A DNA stretch of 64,000 nt, taken from assembly GCF_002286975.1 (NCBI RefSeq), contig NZ_NSKB01000007.1, positions 308,699-372,698 on the forward strand, in the 5' to 3' direction. Numbering within the stretch: the stretch's first letter is position 1; every line of letters begins with the position of its first letter. The notes below the pieces were generated by a model, which saw only the letters and a list, made by a program, of their open reading frames with translations, made no database searches and was not told the origin of the DNA. Both the position numbers and the translations under genes were made by a program. Positions 17,076 to 24,763 of the stretch are shown one piece after another. This DNA is from Halomonas salipaludis. Lineage in GTDB: Bacteria; Pseudomonadota; Gammaproteobacteria; Pseudomonadales; Halomonadaceae.

Positions 17076-20000
17076 GACGCGCTTATCATGTTGCGGGCGG
17101 CGCGCTCGGCGCGATACTCCTCGATGCTGAGGTTGCGCACCATGGAGTGCTGGCCGCCGTCGTTGTGCACATAGCCCACGTTGGCCACAAAGGGCTCGAT
17201 GATATGGATTTTCTGCAGCGGAGTGATGATCAGCAACTGCAGATTGAGCCGCTGGAACAGCTCCAGGCCGTAGCGCGCGGATTCGTCGGAGCCGCGGCCG
17301 AAGGCTTCATCGATGACCACGAAGCGGAATGAACGTGAACTTTGCCCGCCCGTTTCGAGGCCGAACTGGTAGGCCAGGCTGGCGGCCAGCACCGTGTAGG
17401 CGAGCTTTTCCTTCTGGCCACCGGATTTGCCGCCGGCATCGGTATAGTGCTCGTGCTCGGCGTCGTCCTCTCGCCAGCGTTCCGAGGCGGAGAAGACGAA
17501 CCAGTTGCGCACATCGGTGACCTTGCGTGTCCAGCGTTTGTCGGGCTCGGTCTGGCCCTCCCGCCCGCGCAGGCGCTCGATGATGGCTTTGACCTGCAGG
17601 AATTTGGCTTCGGAGTACTCCTCGGTTTCCGAGCCGGTCAGCGCCCCTTCGGTGCAGGCGCGCAGCGACTCGCGGAACTCGCGTACCTCGGGGTCCGGGG
17701 TCGGTTCGGCCTGCAGGCGGATATAGCGGTTGGGGTTGTAGTCGATGGCGTGCAGCGAGCGGTTGATAGTATCGATGCGTTCGCGGATCAGCTCGCGCTC
17801 CTGGTTGAGCTTGGCCTGGAAGCCGGCCACCTCGCGGATGGTGTTCTCCTTGAGCAGCTTGCGGAAGTCGGCTTCGAAGCGCGGCAGGTCGTCACCGACC
17901 AGCTGCTCGAGCATGCCGCGGTATTCGTCGCCGGAGGCGATGCTGACATCCACCTCGCGGGTCTCCAGTGGCCACTCGGTCTGGTAGCTACGCATGGCGT
18001 CGATGATGCGTTCGCCGAGGCGCTTGAGGCGTTTCTCCTCGGCGTCGATGCGCCCCTGAAGCCAAGTGCGCATCTCCCGCTCGGCATTGTCGCAGGACTC
18101 CACGGTCAGGCGCCGCTCGGGCAGGGCCTCGGGGCGTAGCGCGTCGAGGCGGGGAAAGTCGCTTTCGCGCACCGTGGCAGCGGTACGCTCCACCAGGGCT
18201 TCGGCCTCGGCCTGGGCCTCACCGGCCTGATCGTACTTGAGCCGTGCAGTGGCGCGTTCGTCGCGCAGCCCGGTCAGGCGCGCGTCCTGCTCCTTGAGCT
18301 CTGCTTCCAAGTCGCCGAGCTGCTGCTGGAGCAGGCGCAACGTATCCGAGGTCGCCTCGAGCGACTGGCGCTCCTCCTCGAGTCGCTGGATGAGCAGCGT
18401 CGGGGTGTGCCAGTCAAGCTCCTGAAAGTGGCGGTAGACATCGATCCGGTGGAGCAGGGTGCCGCGGGTTTCCAGTTGCTTCTGGATCTCCTGGGCCTGG
18501 CTCAGGGTGTCGGCCAGATGCTGTAGCCGTTGCTGCAGCTGATACTGCTGCTGTTCCAGGGCGGCGATCTTGGCCTCGTTGCTCCAGCCCAGCACGTAGC
18601 GAGCGCGGTCATTGATGGCGTGGCGGTCGTCCTTCTCGTGTCGCTCGCCTTTGGCCTTGATCTGGCCGCTACGGGTGATGGCGCGTTGCTCGCGGCGCAA
18701 CTGCGCCAGGTCGCGGCAGCAGGCGTAGTCGAAGCGGCGGGCGAGCTCCTGTTCCAGCCAGGCGTAGAAGTCGGAGTCTGGCCGTACGGCGAGCTTGCGC
18801 ACCAGGGAGTCCGGGTGCAGCTGCGGCAGGCCGGCGCCTTTCGGCTCGCGCACCCGGTAGTAGACCAGGCGTCCACGCAGGTGGGTGCGGTCCACCCACT
18901 CGGCGACCTCCTGATAGTGTGCATCCGGCACCAGCAGCGACAGGCCGAAATTGTGCAGCACGCGCTCGATGGCGCCCTCCCAGTCGCGCTCTTCATCACG
19001 CACCTGGATCAACTCACCGGCAAAGGGCAGCGACTCCACTGACAGCCCGGTGCTCTCGCACAGCCGCTCACGCAATGCCAGCATGGCGGCAGGGATGTTG
19101 GAGCGACGCTGGCGTAGGGAGTTCAGCTCGCGCTCGACCTCCTCGACACCCTCGCGGCCATCGCGGAAGGCGACCGCCGCCTCGGTTACCGCGTTCTGGG
19201 CCTCGGCCTTGCGGTCCTCCAGGGTCTCGAGGGCGTGTTCCACCCGCTGGCGGTTCTCCACAAACACCGCCTCGTCGCCCAGTGGGTCCAGCGCCAGGCG
19301 CTGGGTAAGCGTTTGGTACTCCTCGGCCCGCCGGCGGCGCTCATCGGCCCGCTCGCCCTGATCCTTGATCTGTCGCTTGAGTTGCTCCAGGCGGTCGCCG
19401 CCGTTGTCGGCAATGGCCTGCTTCAGCTCGTCGCGCTTGGCCTGGTTGTGCTGTTGCTCGCTGGCCAGCGCCTCAATACGCGAGGCCAGCCGTTCCAGCT
19501 CCCGCTCCAGCTTCTCCCGCCGCTGCTCAAGCAACTGTGCCTTGATCCCGGCGAACCAGGGTTGTAGCGCCTCGCGGCAGGCGGTGAGCTCCCGGGCCTG
19601 GTCGCTGGCCTCGGCGTAGCGGTCCAGGTTGTCGACCATCGGCTGCAGGGCGTTGATCTGCGCTTTCGCCTTGAGCACCGCCTGGTGGGCGCGGTCAAGG
19701 TCCTCGAAGTGACGGATCAGCGCGTCGATGCGCTCCTCCACCGCGAAGGCCTCCAGCATATGCCCACGCACGAACTCGGTGAGATTGCCGACCGATTTCA
19801 TCGAGACCGTTTGGTTGAACAGCTCCAGTGCCTGCTCGCTGTCGAGACCAAAGCGCCGGCGGAACGCCGCCCCATAGGGCGGGAAGTGGTCGAACAGCTC
19901 CACCTGGGGCAGCTGGCGCAGGCGTTTGCGCAGGGCGTTGAGGTCGCTGCCGAAGTTGGCGAAGTCCTCGGTGATGGTCAGCGGTCGGTCGGCGACCACA

Positions 20001-20464
20001 TAGCTGCGAGCGGGTTGCCCTTGGCTGTCGCGCAGCCAGAACAGCTGGGCCAGGGTGACATGCTGGTCGTAGCCGGCATGGTAGAACTGCGCGAGAATCA
20101 CCGAGTAGCTATTGAAGTCGCGCAGGGCAACGGGCTTGGCGGCCAGGGCGCCGTCGCTGCGCTCGGTCTTATAGTAGCCAAGCACGTAGGAGCGCAGGCT
20201 ACGCTCGCGCTGTTCGGCGCCGGCGGCCTTGTTGTAGGTGATGCGCTGGGCGGGTACCAGCAGGGTGGTGATGGCGTCTACCAGCGTCGACTTGCCGGAG
20301 CCGATGTCGCCGGTGAGCAGGCTGGTCTCGCCATTCGGTGCCAGGTGCCAGACTCGCTGATGAAAGGTCCCCCAGTTGTAGACCTCCAGGCGCTGGAGCC
20401 GAAACCCGGTGTGCGAGTCGCCGCCGGCGAAGTCGAACAGCGCGTTCTGCGGGTTATCCGTCAT
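17072..20464 (-). CDS. jetC: Wadjet JetC (SMC-like ATPase, MksB-like)
   Basis: 1130 residues from ATG 20464, which overlaps the jetB stop by 11 bases; longer readings upstream lie inside jetB and lack a start context. Walker A GDIGSGKST is at residues 52-60. Long charged coiled-coil arms flank a hinge region, and the C-terminal head has SGGQKEKLAYT (signature) and FVVIDEAFGRGSD (Walker B). This is the DNA-extruding motor of the Wadjet complex. Protein length fits type I JetC. Confidence 0.93.
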   Translation of the reverse strand: MTDNPQNALFDFAGGDSHTGFRLQRLEVYNWGTFHQRVWHLAPNGETSLLTGDIGSGKSTLVDAITTLLVPAQRITYNKAAGAEQRERSLRSYVLGYYKTERSDGALAAKPVALRDFNSYSVILAQFYHAGYDQHVTLAQLFWLRDSQGQPARSYVVADRPLTITEDFANFGSDLNALRKRLRQLPQVELFDHFPPYGAAFRRRFGLDSEQALELFNQTVSMKSVGNLTEFVRGHMLEAFAVEERIDALIRHFEDLDRAHQAVLKAKAQINALQPMVDNLDRYAEASDQARELTACREALQPWFAGIKAQLLEQRREKLERELERLASRIEALASEQQHNQAKRDELKQAIADNGGDRLEQLKRQIKDQGERADERRRRAEEYQTLTQRLALDPLGDEAVFVENRQRVEHALETLEDRKAEAQNAVTEAAVAFRDGREGVEEVERELNSLRQRRSNIPAAMLALRERLCESTGLSVESLPFAGELIQVRDEERDWEGAIERVLHNFGLSLLVPDAHYQEVAEWVDRTHLRGRLVYYRVREPKGAGLPQLHPDSLVRKLAVRPDSDFYAWLEQELARRFDYACCRDLAQLRREQRAITRSGQIKAKGERHEKDDRHAINDRARYVLGWSNEAKIAALEQQQYQLQQRLQHLADTLSQAQEIQKQLETRGTLLHRIDVYRHFQELDWHTPTLLIQRLEEERQSLEATSDTLRLLQQQLGDLEAELKEQDARLTGLRDERATARLKYDQAGEAQAEAEALVERTAATVRESDFPRLDALRPEALPERRLTVESCDNAEREMRTWLQGRIDAEEKRLKRLGERIIDAMRSYQTEWPLETREVDVSIASGDEYRGMLEQLVGDDLPRFEADFRKLLKENTIREVAGFQAKLNQERELIRERIDTINRSLHAIDYNPNRYIRLQAEPTPDPEVREFRESLRACTEGALTGSETEEYSEAKFLQVKAIIERLRGREGQTEPDKRWTRKVTDVRNWFVFSASERWREDDAEHEHYTDAGGKSGGQKEKLAYTVLAASLAYQFGLETGGQSSRSFRFVVIDEAFGRGSDESARYGLELFQRLNLQLLIITPLQKIHIIEPFVANVGYVHNDGGQHSMVRNLSIEEYRAERAARNMISAS

Positions 20465-21062
20465 CGTCGTTATCCAGGTGCTGGCGGTAGTCTGCCAGGC
20501 GTTGGTCGAACTCGGCGAGCCACTGGGCGTCGACGAAGGCGGCGAGAATGCGGCGCACCTCGAAGCGCTCCTCCTGACCGCGCAGCCGGCGCAGGAACCC
20601 CAGCTCCACGACACGCTTGATATGGCCGTCCATGCGGTTCATCAGGCGCACTTCGTCACCGGTTTCGGGCAGGAACAGGCGCACCATGTCGGTGATCTGC
20701 TCGCGGGAGAGAATCAGCCGCGGATCGCCGCCGGTGGCGTCATGCTCGGCCAGCTTCTTGCGCAGCAGTGCCAGCAGCAGGCTGACCGGATAGCTGAGCT
20801 GGCGGCGTGGTACCAGGCGGGGCAGCTCCTCCTCGCCCTCCTCGGTCGGGCGCTGGCGCAAATAGGCGTAGCCCTCGGCTTCGTCCAGGATCAGCTCCAG
20901 CCCGAATACACCGGCATGGTCGCGTACTTGCGCCTGGAGTCGCAACAGATCCTGCCACGCTCCGGCCTGGTCATCGCGGTAGAGGACGCCTTTGAACAGC
21001 AGGATCAACACCGGAGACAGCGCCGGTTCGCGCTCGTTGGGTGGGGTGCCGGTCTCGTTCAT
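20454..21062 (-). CDS. jetB: Wadjet JetB (kite subunit, MksE-like, DUF4194)
   Basis: 202 residues. The VLILLFKGVLYRDDQAGAWQ start, the YAYLRQ strand and PRLVPRRQLSYPVSLLLALLR are typical of DUF4194/MksE-like winged-helix proteins, which bridge the kleisin and the SMC heads. The ATG overlaps the jetA stop by 4 bases, and its own stop overlaps jetC, so all four genes are translationally coupled. Confidence 0.9.
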   Translation of the reverse strand: MNETGTPPNEREPALSPVLILLFKGVLYRDDQAGAWQDLLRLQAQVRDHAGVFGLELILDEAEGYAYLRQRPTEEGEEELPRLVPRRQLSYPVSLLLALLRKKLAEHDATGGDPRLILSREQITDMVRLFLPETGDEVRLMNRMDGHIKRVVELGFLRRLRGQEERFEVRRILAAFVDAQWLAEFDQRLADYRQHLDNDDDG

Positions 21063-22516
21063 GGGTGGGCTCCCTGGTGGCCACTAACGAAGATCACCGC
21101 GGGCAGGGTGGCGCGGCGCTGCTGGCCCTGGTCATCGGTCCAATACACGACCTGCTCCTGCGTTTCATCGACGAGGCCCAGTCCCTCCCCGGTGGCCAGG
21201 CTCAGCCAGGTCACTAGTTCCGCCAGTCCCTGCTCCAGTGGATGCCGCTGCAGCAGCGCCTCCAGGCTGATCTGGCGCTGGGTCTGCAGCGCCTGGCGTA
21301 GCCGGGCCCGCAGCCGCTCCTTGTCCACGTAGACTTGCTCGAATAGCGGGTCGGCGGCGATGTCCGCGGTTCCCTCCTCGAGCGGCGCCTGTTCGATATG
21401 TGGCTTGATGGGAGGGCTGAACAGCGGCCGATCCATGGCCAACTGGACGTCGGGGGCGGGGGCCTCCACGGTCATGAAAGGGGTGGTTGGCAGGTTCTCG
21501 CGCACCGCCAGGGCGTGCTGCTCCAACCCACGCAGCAGATCCATGATACGCCGGTTCTCCAGCCAGGCCTGGTCGTCCAGGTAGCGTCGCAGCTGCTCGG
21601 AGAGCCGGGCCACGGTGCGCTGGGTCGCCTCTCCGGCGGTCAGCCAGTCGTAGTGGATGCGGCGCAGCCTCGGGTCGGGGTTCAGCTCGGCGACCGGCTC
21701 CAGCGCCAGGATCGTCTCCAGCAGTTCGGTGAGCTCCTGCTGGCGGTCGGCAGACATCAGGAAGTCCCAGAAGGCACGAAAGCTGCGGCCCTGGTCGGAG
21801 TCTGTAATGGCATCACGCTGGCCCAGTACCTCCTCCAGTATCGCGGCCTTGCCGCCCTCCCAGGTGGCGATTCGTTCGCGTACCTGGCGATCCAGGTCAC
21901 GAAAATTCTGCTCCACCTGGCGGAAGTCGGCCAGTAGCGCCCGAGCCGTGTCGGTGGCCTGAAGAAAGCGCTCGCGTAGTCGCGTGGGATCCATGAACGC
22001 CATATGGCCGGCACGAATCTCCTCGATCTCTGCGTCAATGGCGGCGCGGCGGCGGCTCAGTTCCGTGATGCGCGTCTCGGGATCCGTTTCGCTGTTCTGG
22101 GAAATGTCACGCAGCAGGTCGAAGACCAGCTTCAATCGCGACTCCGCCCCCACGAAGGTGCGCTGCTCGAGCCCGGCCAGCCACTGAATGGCTTGCTCGA
22201 CGGCAGGTATCAGGTCGTAATGCGGCTCGTCCGAGTCGGCGGGAAAATAACGTCGCAGCCAGCCGCGTTCATCGCTGGCCCAGTCATTCAGATACTCCCG
22301 CGCGGGCTTGGGGAAGTGCCCTTCGCCCAGCCCCTGGCGAAGGTGGAACAGAAAGTCTTCCAGCCTTGCCGCCAGCTCCTGCTCCGGCAGGCTGCGCACA
22401 TTGGGCTCGATAAAACTGCGATGCACGAAGGCAATGATCAGCGGCGCGTGGTCGGCCAGCAGCAGCCGCCAAGCGGGATGGTACTTACGTAGACTGGTGA
22501 GATAGTCGTAGTCCAT
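21059..22516 (-). CDS. jetA: Wadjet JetA (kleisin-like, MksF-like, DUF3375)
   Basis: 485 residues starting MDYDYLTSLRKYHPAWRLL, the usual DUF3375 start. Helical segments (TELSRRRAAIDAEIEEIRAG) and a C-terminal winged-helix-like part fit the kleisin that links the JetC heads. First gene of the jetABCD operon, in the type I gene order. There is only a short gap (32 bases) to the small gene upstream at 22549. Confidence 0.9.
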   Translation of the reverse strand: MDYDYLTSLRKYHPAWRLLLADHAPLIIAFVHRSFIEPNVRSLPEQELAARLEDFLFHLRQGLGEGHFPKPAREYLNDWASDERGWLRRYFPADSDEPHYDLIPAVEQAIQWLAGLEQRTFVGAESRLKLVFDLLRDISQNSETDPETRITELSRRRAAIDAEIEEIRAGHMAFMDPTRLRERFLQATDTARALLADFRQVEQNFRDLDRQVRERIATWEGGKAAILEEVLGQRDAITDSDQGRSFRAFWDFLMSADRQQELTELLETILALEPVAELNPDPRLRRIHYDWLTAGEATQRTVARLSEQLRRYLDDQAWLENRRIMDLLRGLEQHALAVRENLPTTPFMTVEAPAPDVQLAMDRPLFSPPIKPHIEQAPLEEGTADIAADPLFEQVYVDKERLRARLRQALQTQRQISLEALLQRHPLEQGLAELVTWLSLATGEGLGLVDETQEQVVYWTDDQGQQRRATLPAVIFVSGHQGAHP

Positions 22517-22548
22517 GCGGCTGGATTATGCCTGACGACTAGCGGCAC

Positions 22549-22950
22549 TTACCAACCCAGCCAACCACGCAGCCGCTGGCGAGGAGATGAGGAGGCGGCG
22601 CTGGTGCGCTGGGTGCTACTCGAGAGTTGTGCCGTGGCTTCCTTGAGCGGTGTCATGATCGCCGACAGATGGTGCTGGCAGAGTTGCCGGTTGAGGGCCG
22701 CGGGGCACTGTGCCATCAGCAGACCGCAGTGGTAAATCGCAGTATCCAGCGGCTGGTTGACCTCTTTGAAGGGCGCCGCCTCCTGACGGCAGCGCTGCAG
22801 CTCACCCAGCAGCATGCGCAGCGTTTGAGCATCCAGCCAGCAGGGCGTGTCGTCTCTTTTGGGTGAGGTAGCCACCGAGTTCTGGATCGCCTGGAAGGAG
22901 ACGTGCAGGAAAACGCATGTGTAGTACAGCTGGGAGCGTTCCGCGGTCAT
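22549..22950 (-). CDS. Small protein of unknown function
   Basis: 133 residues, product not recognised. It is cysteine- and leucine-rich in the middle (LRMLLGELQRC, YHCGLLMAQC, RQLCQHH) with a Ser/Thr-rich and Arg-rich tail. No membrane segment or signal peptide is evident. It lies upstream of jetA in the same direction and downstream of a Fur-like site (22971-22989), so it may belong to the iron genes instead of Wadjet. The start has a weak ribosome site; an internal start is possible. Confidence 0.5.
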   Translation of the reverse strand: MTAERSQLYYTCVFLHVSFQAIQNSVATSPKRDDTPCWLDAQTLRMLLGELQRCRQEAAPFKEVNQPLDTAIYHCGLLMAQCPAALNRQLCQHHLSAIMTPLKEATAQLSSSTQRTSAASSSPRQRLRGWLGW

Positions 22951-22970
22951 AGGGCACCATAGAGCATCTC

Positions 22971-22989
22971 AATGAGATTGATTTGCATT
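22971..22989. promoter_or_regulatory. Degenerate Fur-like site
   Basis: AATGAGATTGATTTGCATT is close to the AATGAGAATGATTTTGCAT read at the fhuF remnant promoter (4044-4063, minus strand). It lies 21 nt upstream of the small gene at 22950. Confidence 0.35.
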
Positions 22990-23068
22990 CTGGTGCTTGG
23001 TAGCGATTATGTCAAATGCCGAAGCGAGCTACCCGGGCAGTCGTTGACACGCCGGAATATTTGAAAAA

Positions 23069-23086
23069 GAATAAGAATCATTTTTG
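23069..23086 (+). promoter_or_regulatory. Fur box upstream of fecI copy 1
   Basis: GAATAAGAATCATTTTTG holds the same AATAAGAATCATT core as the site at 10028 and ends 21 nt before the fecI start, so iron would repress the sigma factor gene. Confidence 0.7.
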
Positions 23087-23106
23087 AAAACAGCGTGGAG
23101 CCGCGC

Positions 23107-23658
23107 ATGGCGACATACCGGCCGGTCGCCCCCCAGGCGTATCACACCGGTTGCCGGGCCTCTCTCGGCCAGCTCTATTACCACCACCAGCCCTGGCTGC
23201 AGCGCTTGCTGTGCCGGCGGCTGGGCTGTGATGCTGCTGCTGCCGACCTGGCCCAGGATGCCTTTGTGCGGCTGATGAGAACCCCGCGCAGTTTCGACTG
23301 CGACGAGGGCGTGAGGGCCTACCTCAGCCGCATGGCCAAAGGTCTGTGCGTTGACCACTGGCGCCGGCTCGACATCGAGCGAGCCTGGCAGGAATCCATC
23401 GCCGCCTGTGCCGATGCCGGCCTGCCCTCCGTCGAGCACCAGCAGATCGTCATCGAAACCCTATGCGAGATCGACCGCATGCTCTCTCGGCTACCGGAGA
23501 AGGTGGCGACGGCGTTCCTGGGCTCTCAGCTGCAGGGTAAGCCTTACCGGCAGATTGCTGAGGAGTTGGGCGTTTCCGAGCGTATGGTCAAGAAGTACAT
23601 GGCCCAGGCCATGCTGCAGTGCGCGCTGATCGAAGCCGGGTTCGAGGCCAGCCTCTAG
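23107..23658 (+). CDS. fecI: FecI-type ECF sigma factor 1
   Basis: 183 residues from ATG 23107 (GGAG six bases upstream; a GTG at 23095 is possible). Sigma region 2 reads LAQDAFVRLMRTPRSF and region 4 reads LPEKVATAFLGSQLQGKPYR then QIAEELGVSERMVKKYMAQA. This is the iron-starvation FecI group, which directs RNA polymerase to the promoter of its receptor gene. The fecR gene follows after one base. The promoter-like element at 24671 in front of the receptor is the likely target. Confidence 0.9.
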   Translation: MATYRPVAPQAYHTGCRASLGQLYYHHQPWLQRLLCRRLGCDAAAADLAQDAFVRLMRTPRSFDCDEGVRAYLSRMAKGLCVDHWRRLDIERAWQESIAACADAGLPSVEHQQIVIETLCEIDRMLSRLPEKVATAFLGSQLQGKPYRQIAEELGVSERMVKKYMAQAMLQCALIEAGFEASL

Positions 23659-23659
23659 C

Positions 23660-24673
23660 ATGGCGGGGGATGCCCACAGCACTGACGAAGCGGCGCAGCG
23701 GCAGGCGCTGAGTGAGGCCGCCGAGTGGTTTGCCGAATGGCAGGCGGGCGGGCTCGCTCCCACTCAGCGTGAGCGCTGGCAGGCGTGGTGGGAAGCCAGC
23801 AACGCCCACCGCTGGGCGTGGCAGCAAGTGGAGAGCGTGAGTCGGCGCTTTAGCAATGAGCTCGGCGAGTCGGATCGACAGCATGCCACCCAGGTGATTG
23901 GCCAGGCTCGCCAGCGGCGGCGGGGCCGGCGCCAACTGCTGGGCGGCTTGGCTAGCCTGGCCATGGTGGCCGTGCTGGTGGGGATTCTATGGCAATCGAC
24001 GCCGCTAACCCAATGGGGGGCCCGTTGGGGTGCCGATTATCGCACCGCCACGGGTGAGATCACCCGCATCGTGCTGGAGGACGGCACCCAAGTGTGGCTG
24101 AACAGCGCCTCGGCTCTCGACGTCGACTACGACCCAGAGCGGCGGCGGTTGGTGCTGGTGGCCGGCGAGGTGTTGGTGGTCACCGGGGAGGATCCGGTGC
24201 GGCCGCTGTATCTCGATACCCGCAGTGCACGGCTCACCCCACTGGGCACCCGTTTTAGCGCTCGTGAACGGCCAGACGACGAGCTGTTGACGGTGTTCGA
24301 AGGCGCCGTGGAGATTCGCACCGGCGACCAGGCAGGGCAGCAGCAGGTGGTCGAAGCTGGCCAGCAGGCCAGCTACTCCAGTGCAGGCATTGCGCCGCCG
24401 GATGCCGCCCAAGGCGCCCGGGAGGCCTGGGCCAGCGGCATTCTACTGGCCGAAAATCTCACCCTGTCGGCCTTCGCCGAGGAGCTTGGTCACCACCATT
24501 GGGGCAGGATTCAGGTCGACCCCGCCGTCGCCGACCTGACCTTGCTGGGAGCCTACCCCCTCCACGACCTGGAGCGCACCCTGAGGATGATGGAAAGCGC
24601 GCTGCCGGTGCAGGCGCATCGCGTCGTGCCGGGTTGGATCAGGATCGAGGCTGGCGCAAAGGCAAGCGAGTAA
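23660..24673 (+). CDS. fecR: FecR-type anti-sigma/sensor protein 1
   Basis: 337 residues. The N-terminal 80 residues are the cytoplasmic FecR N domain (WFAEWQAGGLAPTQRERWQAW, ..HRWAWQQVE), which binds the sigma factor. A single membrane segment (LASLAMVAVLVGILW) follows RQRRRGRRQLLGG, and a periplasmic FecR domain contains the TATGEITRIVLEDGTQVWLNS and LGTRFSARE strands. The C-terminal STN-like part should touch the receptor at 24764. It carries the signal of a loaded receptor to FecI copy 1. Confidence 0.9.
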   Translation: MAGDAHSTDEAAQRQALSEAAEWFAEWQAGGLAPTQRERWQAWWEASNAHRWAWQQVESVSRRFSNELGESDRQHATQVIGQARQRRRGRRQLLGGLASLAMVAVLVGILWQSTPLTQWGARWGADYRTATGEITRIVLEDGTQVWLNSASALDVDYDPERRRLVLVAGEVLVVTGEDPVRPLYLDTRSARLTPLGTRFSARERPDDELLTVFEGAVEIRTGDQAGQQQVVEAGQQASYSSAGIAPPDAAQGAREAWASGILLAENLTLSAFAEELGHHHWGRIQVDPAVADLTLLGAYPLHDLERTLRMMESALPVQAHRVVPGWIRIEAGAKASE

Positions 24674-24716
24674 AAACTTTGCTCTGCCCGGTTCCCCTTT
24701 TTTCGGCTGGTTCGAT
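24671..24716 (+). promoter_or_regulatory. Candidate FecI-dependent promoter, receptor 2
   Basis: A TAAAAACTTTG tract at 24671 is followed about 33 nt later by GTTCGATTC. The same pair (A-tract, 32-35 nt, GTTCGR) precedes the receptors at 30726 and 36017. In all three, GTTCG lies about 54 nt before the ATG, which is why this is proposed as the sigma target. Confidence 0.5.
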
Positions 24717-24763
24717 TCCTGAGTACAAGCTCACGAAAACAGCCACCAGGGGAACCGATCCAT

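Noticed and set aside
12118..22516. BREX or DISARM system
   Set aside because: The methyltransferase core is shared with PglX and DrmMI, but no PglZ, BrxC, DrmA or DrmB partner lies nearby. The SMC-like operon is Wadjet by its DUF3375, DUF4194 and TOPRIM subunits.
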